In this document: positions 17,656 through 25,939 of the stretch, piece after piece
Numbering within the stretch: position 1 is the stretch's first letter
Layout: each line of letters begins with the position of its first letter
The notes under the pieces: model-generated
Told to the model about the DNA's origin: nothing
What the model saw: the letters and a program-made list of their open reading frames with translations, nothing else
The model's database searches: none
Origin: UBA6054 sp964522095
Lineage (GTDB): Bacteria; Planctomycetota; Phycisphaerae; Phycisphaerales; UBA1924
Direction: 5' to 3'
DNA length: 25,939 nt
Assembly (NCBI GenBank): GCA_964522095.1
Contig: CAZFSO010000029.1
Location: 1 to 25,939 of the forward strand
Translations under genes and position numbers: made by a program

Positions 17656-18546
17656 GTGCGACGCCGGGCGTTCACGCTGATCGAGTTGCTGGTCGTCATT
17701 GCGATTATTGCCCTGCTGATGGGCATCCTGCTCCCCGCCATCAGTTCGGCCCGCGAGAGCGCCCGGACGGTGCTGTGCAAGCAGCGCAACCGGGAACTGG
17801 CCCTGGCCACGGGGTTCTATGCCGGCGACCACCGCGACCGGATCTGGCCGATCGTCCTGGACCAGAACAGAGCGCAGTTGTACACCTGGGCCCGCATCTG
17901 GGACCGGGGCGAGGGCCGGTACCAGCCCGGGCCGATCTTCGACTACCTCGAGTACGCCACCGAGGTGCTGGCCTGCCCGACCAACGGGCGTCGGTCCGTC
18001 AGCGGCACGAACCACTCCGGCGTGCTCGCCGCCTTGGACAACGAACTGGACTTCGACTTCACCATGATCGCCGGCACCCAGGGGGCCCGGGCCTACAACG
18101 ACAACTGGCTGTTCCACATCGACCGCACCCAGCCCGACGCGCCGACGGACCAGGGGCGCAACCGCTACAACCGGGCCCAGGCCGTGTCGTTCATGACCCG
18201 GTTCCGGGCCATGCCGGTGTTCGTCGAGGAGAGCGTGTTCTGGTACAACGGCAACGGGGTCGACGCCGTGGCCGACGGGGTGTGGGGCAACCTCGACCAG
18301 TTCACCTCCCGCCACAAGGGCGCGGCCCACTACGCCATGGTCGACGGCACCGTCGGCGAGATCCGCGACGTGTCCGGCGTGGACGAGTCGATCCAGGAGA
18401 CGGGCGTCGACCTGGTGGCGCGCGAGGTCTACGCCATCATGGGCGACCCCCGCGGGCGCCAGGTCAGTTACCGCTCGCTCTACAACGTCGACTTCAACGC
18501 CCAGTCCCCCCACGGCCTGATGGACCGGGCACGCACCCGCTGGTGA
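17656..18546 (+). CDS. prepilin-type (type II pseudopilin) exported protein
   Basis: A 296-residue protein with a class III prepilin signal: a short basic leader RRRA followed by FTLIELLVVIAIIALLMGIL, so prepilin peptidase should cut before Phe and methylate it. The hydrophobic helix is the usual pilin polymerisation stem, with Glu5 of the mature form present. The globular part (about 40-296) contains tryptophans, two cysteines, and HYAMVDGTVGEIRDVSG, a pattern common in the large planctomycete families of such proteins. These are encoded singly and their roles are mostly unknown. The GTG at 17656 has GGGAG upstream and places the charged leader correctly; the longer frame from 17605 adds residues from the leader hairpin and was rejected. 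The gene is divergent from rlmN, with a shared 90-base control region. Confidence 0.9.
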   Translation: MRRRAFTLIELLVVIAIIALLMGILLPAISSARESARTVLCKQRNRELALATGFYAGDHRDRIWPIVLDQNRAQLYTWARIWDRGEGRYQPGPIFDYLEYATEVLACPTNGRRSVSGTNHSGVLAALDNELDFDFTMIAGTQGARAYNDNWLFHIDRTQPDAPTDQGRNRYNRAQAVSFMTRFRAMPVFVEESVFWYNGNGVDAVADGVWGNLDQFTSRHKGAAHYAMVDGTVGEIRDVSGVDESIQETGVDLVAREVYAIMGDPRGRQVSYRSLYNVDFNAQSPHGLMDRARTRW

Positions 18547-18564
18547 GGGGGGGGAGGAAGACGG

Positions 18565-18655
18565 GCTGGAAGCCCGTCCCACTGTGAAAGCCTGTCCCAT
18601 GCTGAAAGCCCGCCCCACGGCTGGAAGCCTGTCCCACCGCTGGAAGTCGGACCCA
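18565..18655 (+). repeat. five tandem degenerate 18-bp repeats, GCTGGAAGCCTGTCCCAC type
   Basis: Five near-perfect units run head to tail: 18565-18582, 18583-18600, 18601-18618, 18620-18637 and 18638-18655. The consensus is GCTGGAAGCC(T/C)GTCCCAC; units two and three have GAAAG for GGAAG and the last is more diverged. The block begins 18 bases after the pseudopilin stop and ends 56 bases before asnS. Motifs of this kind recur between genes in planctomycete genomes. It is not a CRISPR because there are no spacers. Confidence 0.85.
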
Positions 18656-18666
18656 ATACACTTCCG

Positions 18667-18695
18667 CCCGCCCCGGCCACGACGAGCCGGGCGGG
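18667..18695 (+). other. 10-bp hairpin upstream of asnS
   Basis: CCCGCCCCGGC and GCCGGGCGGG pair with one bulged C around an 8-base loop. It ends three bases before the AGGAG of asnS, so it could be a leader structure that affects translation. No T-run follows, so it is not a convincing terminator for the pilin gene. Confidence 0.45.
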
Positions 18696-18711
18696 TCAGG
18701 AGCACCCCGGC

Positions 18712-20129
<1,418 letters not shown>

Positions 20130-20130
<1 letters not shown>

Positions 20131-21260
20131 TGCCCGCACCGTTCCTGCTCGCCGCGGTGGTCTGCCTCGCGGTCGCCTGCCCCGGTGCCCCGGCTCGCCG
20201 AGCCGGGTCTTCCAACGCGGACGCCGCGGCCCGCGGCATCCACGCGACCATCGCCCGCATGCAGGCGGCCGTCCAAGCGTCCGATTCGGGCGCATACATG
20301 GCGATGGTCGACGCCGCCGATCCCGTCTTCGCCGAGGAGCAGCGCAAGTGGGCCCGCGACCTGCGCACGCGCCCGGTCGCCGGCGTCCGCTTCGACGCGA
20401 CGGGCGCGCCGCGCCCGGGCGAGGGCGGCGAATGGACCGTCGGGGTGCGCATCGAGTGGTCGCTGCCGGGCGAGGACGCGCCGCGCGCACTCGTGTTCGA
20501 CGCCGCCTTCCGCCCCGTCGGCCTGCCGGAGGGCGCCTGGGTCTTCGCCGGGCGGTCCTGGCGTCGCGTCGAGGCCCCTGGCGCCCGCATCCTGACCGCC
20601 CCGGGCGACGCCGACGCGCTGGAGATGGCCGAGTACCTCGCCGGGCGCGTCGGCGACATTCTTGCCGGCGTCGAGGCCGAACTGGAAGAGACCCTCAAGG
20701 CCGAGCCGACGATCAAGATCTACCCCGACATGGCGGCCCTGCAGGCCTCGATCGCCCTGTCCTACACCGACCCCCTCGCCGGGTGGAACGAGCCGGGCGA
20801 GTCGATCAAACTTCTGGGGGCACCGGGGTACGCCGGGCCGCGCATGGACCCGACCGTCGCCCACGAACTCGGCCACGCCGTCTCGTTCGAGTACGGCCCG
20901 GCGGCGGTCGATGCGCCGTGGTGGGTGCTCGAGGGGATCGCCGAGGTCGCCGCCGACGCGTTCCGCGAACGCCGGGGCGACGCCGCCCGCGCCCTCAGCC
21001 GCGAGGGCCGGCTGGTCGGCTTCGAGCGCCTGGCCGATTTCCGCGGCGAGGCCATGAACCACGCCCACCAGGTCTACGCCCAGGGCCGCTCGATGCTCGC
21101 CTTCATCGGTGAGCGCCACGGCCGCACCGCGCGCAACCGCTGGGTGCGCGCCATGGCCGAGGGCCGCACGCTCGACGACGCGACCCGGGGCGTGCTCGGG
21201 CAGGGTTTCGACGACCTCGACCGCGCCTGGCGGGACTGGCTGGCAAGCGACCCGGATTAG
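20130..21260 (+). CDS. exported zinc metallopeptidase, peptidase MA-like (HELGH)
   Basis: A 376-residue exported protein with a signal sequence (MPAPFLLAAVVCLAVACPG; the cysteine context is a poor lipobox). The N-terminal half (30-150) is a beta-rich domain of no known family. Residues 190-376 match the peptidase MA-like gluzincin fold: IKIYPDMAALQASI, the zinc motif AHELGHAVSFEYG (HELGH 245-249) and a downstream WWVLEGIAE, with Glu268 as likely third zinc ligand. A helical tail ends WRDWLAS. Substrate is unknown. The ATG at 20130 shares its A with the asnS stop (TGATG), so it is translationally coupled to asnS, although the two products have no obvious common task. Its stop overlaps that of the convergent gene by two bases. 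Confidence 0.82.
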
Positions 21261-22333
21261 CCCGCGTCCACGCCCACCACCGCCGCGGCGTCCGGGTCCC
21301 GGGCCGGGGCCTCGGGCGAGCGGACCAGCACCGTCAGCCACACGCAGACCGCAAGGAACAGCGTCCAGATCGCCACCCACCCGATCGAGTCGCGCACCCG
21401 CGGCGGCTTGCCCTCCAGGGGCTTGGACAGCAGCACCAGCGCCCGAGCCGCCAGCGGGCCCACGGCCCCGGCCGCGCCGCGTCCGATCCCGCGCACACGC
21501 GGCAGCACCCACACCCGGAGCCGGGCGAGCGGGCCGGCAGTTGCGGGCGACGGCGTGCGTGTCGGCGGGGCCGCCGGCGCCGCGGGGGTCAGTGATGCCT
21601 TGGGCGGTCGATCGGCCGGCACGTCGGACGGCGTGCGCGCTTCCGGAGCGGGCGACGGATCGGGCACGGCTTCCGGCGTGGGTTCGTCAGGCTCGGCGTC
21701 GGGTTCGGGCTCGGTTTCGGCCTCGGCTTGAGCGTCGGTCTCGCCGGGTGTGTCGAGCATCAGCGCCGGGTCCGGGGCGGTGTCCACGCCCGCGGTGTCC
21801 ACGGCCTCGCCCGCGGCCGACTCGAACGTGCCGTCGAGCAGCGCGTCGAGCGCCTCGTCCAGGTCCGCCATGGCCGCCGCGTTCCGGGCCGCGGCGTCCG
21901 CGTCGTCCGGCTCGGACGCGTCCGGCTCGGCGTCTTCCAGCATCCGGTCCACGGCGTCTTCCAGGGAACCGTCGACGCCGCCCGGCTCGTCCGCCCCCGC
22001 GTCGCCCGCGTCGGCCTGGGCCCGCTCGACCTGCGACTCCAGCGCCTCGATCAGGTCGTCGGCCGCCTGCTCGAGCAGGTCGCCGCTGGTCTCGGTCGCC
22101 CGCTCGACGGCCTCCGCCGGGTCGTCGGCCTGCGCGACCGGGCCAGCGCCGTCCGGCGCACCGTTGCCCGTCGCCGCCTGCATCGCCGCGGCGTACTCGG
22201 CCAGGTCGTCGTCGCCCTCCGGCTGGGGGTTCTCGAACCGCGTGCAGGTGGCGTCGATCTCCGCGAGCAGCGCGTCGATGGCGGCTTCCAGGTCCGCGTG
22301 GTCCGGTTTGGCGCTGCTCGGCTCTGGAGACAC
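21257..22333 (-). CDS. acidic low-complexity protein with C-terminal membrane anchor, function unknown
   Basis: I do not recognise a family for this 358-residue protein. Residues 1-185 are rich in Asp, Glu and Ala with predicted helix (for example AIDALLAEIDA, DLDEALDALLDGTFESA). About 195-260 is Pro/Glu/Ala-rich linker. About 265-315 is basic (RLRVWVLPRVRGIGRG), and one strong membrane segment (about 318-338, IGWVAIWTLFLAVCVWLTVLV) is followed by a short tail. This suggests a tail-anchored protein with an acidic cytoplasmic domain. The GTG at 22333 is the first possible start but has no Shine-Dalgarno; an ATG at residue 51 is an alternative. A long GC-biased frame here is partly expected by chance, but the membrane helix and clean domain layout support a gene. 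It is convergent with the metallopeptidase gene and divergent from rsmE. Confidence 0.7.
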   Translation of the reverse strand: MSPEPSSAKPDHADLEAAIDALLAEIDATCTRFENPQPEGDDDLAEYAAAMQAATGNGAPDGAGPVAQADDPAEAVERATETSGDLLEQAADDLIEALESQVERAQADAGDAGADEPGGVDGSLEDAVDRMLEDAEPDASEPDDADAAARNAAAMADLDEALDALLDGTFESAAGEAVDTAGVDTAPDPALMLDTPGETDAQAEAETEPEPDAEPDEPTPEAVPDPSPAPEARTPSDVPADRPPKASLTPAAPAAPPTRTPSPATAGPLARLRVWVLPRVRGIGRGAAGAVGPLAARALVLLSKPLEGKPPRVRDSIGWVAIWTLFLAVCVWLTVLVRSPEAPARDPDAAAVVGVDAG

Positions 22334-22418
22334 GGGTGGATGATCGGGCCGCCCGGGCCGGGACTCAAGGGCTATCGGCCGTGCAAAGCCCGGTTTGCGC
22401 CTCTAGGCTCCGCCCGTC

Positions 22419-23144
22419 ATGGCTTCGGACCGCCCCCCGGCACATCGCGTGCACTTCTCGGACCTGGCCGCCGCGGCCCAGGGGGTCCCCCTGCGGCTGG
22501 AGGGCGACGAGGCCAACCACGCCGCCCGCGTCAAACGCGTCCGGCCCGGCGAGACCGTCGCCCTCTTCGACGGGCTCGGCCTGGTCGCCCACGCCGAGGT
22601 CACGCGGGCCGAGGCCGGCAAACGCCCCGTGCTGGAGGTGATCCCCGGCCCGGCCCGTCGCGTCGCCCCAACCCTGCCGCGCGTCGAGGTGTGGTGCCCG
22701 CCCCCCAAGGGCGACCGCCTCGAGCAGATGATCGACCAACTCTCCCAGGCCGGCGTCGCCGCGTGGCGCCCGCTCCGCACCGCCCGCGCCGAGCGCGAGG
22801 CCTTCCGCACGGACCGGCTCGAACGGGCGGCCGTCGAGAGCGCCAAGCAGTGCGGGCGCGCCTGGCTGCTGACCATCGGGCCCTGGGCCGACCTGGGCGA
22901 GGCGCTCGCCGACGACCGCGCGCTGCTGGCCGACGCCGGCGGGCGGCCCGCGGTCCCGGGCGGGGCCGACGCGGTCCTGCTCGTCGGACCCGAGGGCGGG
23001 TGGACGCCCGACGAACTGGAACAAGCCCGCGCCGCCGGGCGTTCGGTCGTGCGGTTCGGCCCGCACGCCATGCGGATCGAGACCGCGGCCCTCGCCGGCG
23101 CATGCCTGCTGCTGGCCGCCAGCACCACAGGAGAAGCCGTGTGA
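22419..23144 (+). CDS. rsmE: 16S rRNA m3U1498 methyltransferase RsmE
   Basis: SPOUT-class methyltransferase that methylates N3 of U1498 in 16S rRNA. The 241-residue protein has an N-terminal PUA-like RNA-binding domain (HRVHFSDL, HAARVKRVRPGETVALFDG) and the C-terminal SPOUT knot: KGDRLEQMIDQLSQAGV, ERAAVESAKQCGR, the SAM loop LLVGPEGGWTPDE (187-199) and FGPHAMRIETAALA (213-226). The usual KATELGV helix is altered here to QLSQAGV. The ATG at 22419 gives the normal length, although no Shine-Dalgarno is evident. Its stop is overlapped by the GTG of the next gene (GTGA), so the two are coupled. Confidence 0.95.
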   Translation: MASDRPPAHRVHFSDLAAAAQGVPLRLEGDEANHAARVKRVRPGETVALFDGLGLVAHAEVTRAEAGKRPVLEVIPGPARRVAPTLPRVEVWCPPPKGDRLEQMIDQLSQAGVAAWRPLRTARAEREAFRTDRLERAAVESAKQCGRAWLLTIGPWADLGEALADDRALLADAGGRPAVPGGADAVLLVGPEGGWTPDELEQARAAGRSVVRFGPHAMRIETAALAGACLLLAASTTGEAV

Positions 23145-24355
23145 GAACCCTCGCGATCACCGTCGCCGTGCTGAGCAGCCCGTTGGTGTGGGGCGCGCCC
23201 CCGACCGCGACAATCACCGACCCCGTCGGGGCCAAGCGCGTGGACGAGTCGCTGACGCGCGACGCGGAGACCCGCGCCAAGGCGCGGCGTCTGATCGACG
23301 GGGCCTTGGGGTACCTCCGCGCCCGCCAGAACCCCGACACCGGGGGCTGGTCGGAGAACCCCGACGGCCCCTCCTACCCCGCCATCACCGGGCTGATCGT
23401 CGACGCCATGCTGCTCGACCCGCGCATCGACGCCAACGACCCCGCGGTGGCCGCGGGCGTGCGCAACATCCTCTCGTACGCCAAGCCCGACGGCGGCATC
23501 CACGACGGGCTGCTGCCGACCTACAACACCGCCATCTGCCTCTCGGCGCTCGCGCGCGTGCACCGCCCGGAGGCGGCCGCCGCCGTCCGCGACGGCCAGG
23601 CCTTCCTCAAGACGCTCCAGTACTCCGAAGAAGGCGGGGGCGAGGCCGGGGGCGAGCCCGTCGCCGAGGACCACCCGTACTACGGCGGCGTCGGCTACGG
23701 GCGACACGGGCGCCCCGACCTGTCCAACCTGGGCTTCTTCCTCCAGGCCCTGCACGACACCGGCCTGTCCACCGAGGACGAGGCCTACCAGCGCGCCCTG
23801 GTCTTCCTGCGACGCGTCCAGATGCAGGACGACGTGAACGAGATGCCCTACGCCGACGGCTCCAGCCAGGGCGGGTTCATCTACGCCACCGTGCCCAACG
23901 CCGAGTCCGTCGAGGGCTTCGCCGGACAGTCCCAGGCCGGCGACGTCGAGGAGGCAACCGACGCGGGCACAGTCACCCGCCTCCGGGCCTACGGCTCGAT
24001 GACCTACGTCGGCTTCAAGAGCCTGATCTACGCCGATCTGCCGCCCGACGACCCGCGCCTCGGCGCCGCGTGGCGGTGGATCAACGAGCACTACACCATG
24101 GACGAGAACCCCGGCATGGGTGACCAGGGCCGGTACTACTACTACACCAGCATGGCCCGCGCCCTGCACGCGTTCGGGCGCCCGGAGGTCGCCGGGCACG
24201 ACTGGCGCGCCGACCTCGTCGACACGCTGGCCGAACTCCAGCAGCCCGACGGCTCGTTCCGCACGCTCGACGACCGCTGGATGGAGTCCGACCCGGTGCT
24301 CGTCACCGCTTATGCTTTGATCGCCCTCCAGCACGCCGCCGGCCCCGCACGCTGA
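23141..24355 (+). CDS. exported prenyltransferase/squalene-oxidase-repeat-like protein
   Basis: A 404-residue protein with a signal peptide (MRTLAITVAVLSSPLVWGAP) and several repeats of the alpha/alpha-barrel type found in squalene cyclases and prenyltransferases: YLRARQNPDTGGWSE, AKPDGGIHDG, SLAD-like helices such as NLGFFLQAL, SSQGGFIYATVPN, SMTYVGFKSLIYADL and LQQPDGSFRT. No DXDD motif of a squalene-hopene cyclase is seen, so cyclase activity is unlikely; planctomycetes have many such exported barrel proteins of unknown role. The GTG at 23141 overlaps the rsmE stop and has AGGAG seven bases upstream, which fixes the start against a longer open frame. Function cannot be predicted beyond a binding or scaffold-like barrel. 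Confidence 0.85.
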   Translation: MRTLAITVAVLSSPLVWGAPPTATITDPVGAKRVDESLTRDAETRAKARRLIDGALGYLRARQNPDTGGWSENPDGPSYPAITGLIVDAMLLDPRIDANDPAVAAGVRNILSYAKPDGGIHDGLLPTYNTAICLSALARVHRPEAAAAVRDGQAFLKTLQYSEEGGGEAGGEPVAEDHPYYGGVGYGRHGRPDLSNLGFFLQALHDTGLSTEDEAYQRALVFLRRVQMQDDVNEMPYADGSSQGGFIYATVPNAESVEGFAGQSQAGDVEEATDAGTVTRLRAYGSMTYVGFKSLIYADLPPDDPRLGAAWRWINEHYTMDENPGMGDQGRYYYYTSMARALHAFGRPEVAGHDWRADLVDTLAELQQPDGSFRTLDDRWMESDPVLVTAYALIALQHAAGPAR

Positions 24356-24390
24356 CGCCGTTCCAGCCCGTTGCCCCGAAAGGACCTTGC

Positions 24391-25932
24391 ATGACCACCG
24401 CGGCCGCGCAGACCACCTCCGCCGACTACGCCCGACTCACCGACCTCCTGCGCGACGCGTCCACGCTCGGCTCGGTCGCCGGCCTGCTGGGCTGGGACCA
24501 GGAGACCTACATGCCCGCCGGCGGCGCCGCCGCCCGGGCCGCCCAGTCCGCCCTGATCGCCCGCATCCGCCACGAACGCCTGACCGACCCCAGGGTCGGC
24601 GACCTGCTCGCGTCCTGCGAGGCCGACCCGGCCCTGGCCGCCGAAGGGACGGAGACGGCCGCCAACCTGCGCGAGATCCGGCGCGACTACGACAAGGCCA
24701 CCAAGGTCCCGGGCGACCTCGTCGCCGAACTGGCCCGGACCGGCTCGCAGGCCCAGGACGTGTGGAAGCAGGCCCGCGCCAAGTCCGACTTCGCCATGTT
24801 CGAGCCGCACCTGAAGAAGATGCTCGACCTGACCCGGCGCCAGGCCGAGTGCCTGGGGATTCCAGAGGGCGGCGAGTTGTACGACGCGCTGCTCGACCAG
24901 TACGAGCCCGACGCGCGGGCCGCGGACATCGAGGCGGTCTTCAACCCCCTGCGCGAGCGTCTGAGCGCCTTCATCGCCGACGTGCGCGAGAACGGCACGC
25001 CCCCGCGCGACGACTTCATGTCCCGGTCGATCCCGGTCGGGCGTCAGCACGCCTTCGGCCAGGCGGTGCTCGAGGCGATGGGCTTTGACTTCACCGCGGG
25101 GCGCCTGGACACCACCGTCCACCCGTTCTGCTCGGGCTTCGCCCCCGGCGACACCCGCCTGACCACGCGCTACGCCGAGGACAACTTCGCCGACGCCCTG
25201 AGCAGCACCATGCACGAGGGCGGGCACGGGCTGTACGAGCAGGGCCTGCCCAAGGACGGCCCGCACGCCGGCCTGCCGCTGTCGTCCAGCGTGTCCCTGG
25301 GCATCCACGAGTCCCAGAGCCGCATGTGGGAGAACTTCGTCGGGCGCTCGCTGCCGTTCTGGCGCTGGGCCCTGCCCGTGGCCAACAGGCACTTCGACGG
25401 CGCGTTCACCGACCTCTCGCCCGAGGCGCTCACCGCCGCGATGAACACCTGCACGCCCTCGCTCATCCGCGTCGAGTCCGACGAGCCGACCTACAACCTC
25501 CACGTCATGATCCGCTTCACGCTGGAGCGCGCCCTGATCCGCGGCGACCTCTCCGTCCGCGACCTGCCCCACGCGTGGAACGAGCAGTACCGCGACCTGC
25601 TGGGCGTCGAGGTCCCCGACGACCGGCGCGGCTGCCTGCAGGACGTGCACTGGGCCTTCGGCCTGATCGGCTACTTCCCGACCTACTCGCTCGGCAACCT
25701 CTACGCCGCCCAGTTGTGGGAGACGATCAACGAGCGCATCCCCGACCTGGACGACCAGATGGCCAAGGGCGAGTTCGGCGCCCTCCTCGCCTGGCTGCGC
25801 GAGAACGTCCACCGCCACGGCCGCCGCTACAGCGCGGGCGAACTCTGCGAACGCGCCACCGGCAAGCCCCTGGCGTCCGACGCCCTGATGCGCCACCTCG
25901 AGCGGCGCGTCAAGCCGGCGTACGGGATGTGA
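24391..25932 (+). CDS. M32 family metallocarboxypeptidase (Taq-type)
   Basis: Cytosolic zinc carboxypeptidase of family M32, 513 residues as usual, which removes amino acids from peptide C-termini. The zinc motif MHEGGHGLYEQG has HEGGH at 275-279, and the third ligand Glu307 lies in SLGIHESQSRMWEN. Other family marks are LGWDQETYMP (33-42), LDTTVHPFCSGF (239-250), TYNLHVMIRF, and GYFPTYSLGNLYAAQ near the C-terminus. The ATG at 24391 is preceded by GAAAGGA at good distance. It follows the barrel-protein gene by 35 bases on the same strand and may be co-transcribed with it and rsmE. The stop falls seven bases before the end of the window, so the gene is complete. Confidence 0.96.
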   Translation: MTTAAAQTTSADYARLTDLLRDASTLGSVAGLLGWDQETYMPAGGAAARAAQSALIARIRHERLTDPRVGDLLASCEADPALAAEGTETAANLREIRRDYDKATKVPGDLVAELARTGSQAQDVWKQARAKSDFAMFEPHLKKMLDLTRRQAECLGIPEGGELYDALLDQYEPDARAADIEAVFNPLRERLSAFIADVRENGTPPRDDFMSRSIPVGRQHAFGQAVLEAMGFDFTAGRLDTTVHPFCSGFAPGDTRLTTRYAEDNFADALSSTMHEGGHGLYEQGLPKDGPHAGLPLSSSVSLGIHESQSRMWENFVGRSLPFWRWALPVANRHFDGAFTDLSPEALTAAMNTCTPSLIRVESDEPTYNLHVMIRFTLERALIRGDLSVRDLPHAWNEQYRDLLGVEVPDDRRGCLQDVHWAFGLIGYFPTYSLGNLYAAQLWETINERIPDLDDQMAKGEFGALLAWLRENVHRHGRRYSAGELCERATGKPLASDALMRHLERRVKPAYGM

Positions 25933-25939
25933 CGGCGGG

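Noticed and set aside
18565..18655. Repeat block as a CRISPR array
   Set aside because: The units are directly adjacent with no spacers and no cas genes are nearby.
18667..18695. Hairpin as intrinsic terminator of the pseudopilin gene
   Set aside because: No T-run follows and it lies 120 bases after the stop, immediately before the asnS ribosome binding site.
22383..22398. Inverted repeat GCAAA-N6-TTTGC before rsmE as an operator
   Set aside because: Arms are only five bases, no regulator family is suggested, and such repeats are expected by chance.
23141..24355. Squalene-hopene cyclase
   Set aside because: Barrel repeats are present but the DXDD catalytic motif is not, the protein is short and it has a signal peptide.

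Overview
The window is high-GC chromosomal DNA that most likely comes from a planctomycete, probably of the Phycisphaerae/Phycisphaerales type. The basis is a secreted prepilin-type protein with an FTLIELLVVIAIIALLMG N-terminus, a short GCTGGAAGCC(T/C)GTCCCAC repeat block, several lone secreted proteins of planctomycete style, and dense coding with little long-range operon structure. No rRNA, CRISPR array, transposase, integrase or phage gene was seen. The sequence is an assembly scaffold: a run of exactly 100 N at 3491-3590 is flanked by an exact 55-bp duplication, which looks like a de Bruijn graph join.

Layout, left to right. 1-3230 (minus): phosphoenolpyruvate carboxylase (ppc), preceded by an overlapping DUF454/YbaN-type membrane protein. 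3231-3596: the only gene-free stretch above 300 bases; it holds an anomalous patch with a palindrome and a hairpin, then the gap. 3597-6684: an oxidative-stress module with a small PepSY-like secreted protein, a haem catalase and a divergent OxyR that keeps both redox cysteines. An ATAG-N7-CTAT OxyR-type half operator overlaps the oxyR start codon. 6713-10802 (minus): a trehalose module in the order tRNA-Ser(UGA), otsA, then a single-polypeptide fusion of trehalose-6-phosphate phosphatase to a GH15 glycosidase, coupled to otsA by a GTGA overlap and a strong Shine-Dalgarno.

10809-12920 (minus): an RNA-remodelling pair, an RRM protein with a glycine-rich tail followed by an RhlE-type DEAD-box helicase, ended by a 12-bp-stem terminator. 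13114-17565 (minus): RlmN, overlapped by an unusual 835-residue protein (alpha/beta-hydrolase, membrane segments, ATP-grasp domain), followed by a secreted EF-hand protein whose C-terminal half resembles cytochrome b562. 17591-18546 (plus): a pseudopilin-like protein with an extended -10 promoter. 18565-18655: five copies of an 18-bp repeat. 18712-21260 (plus): asparaginyl-tRNA synthetase and a one-base-overlapping HELGH metallopeptidase. 21257-22333 (minus): an acidic, Ala/Pro-rich protein with a C-terminal membrane anchor. 22419-25932 (plus): RsmE, coupled by a GTGA overlap to a secreted prenyltransferase/squalene-oxidase-repeat-like protein, then an M32 carboxypeptidase.

Most genes are recognisable housekeeping or stress genes. 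The strongest candidates for something not well described are the hydrolase/membrane/ATP-grasp fusion at 13860-16367, the EF-hand/b562-like protein beside it, the OtsB-GH15 fusion, and the structured leaders around the RRM/DEAD-box pair. None could be searched against databases here, so novelty is inference.
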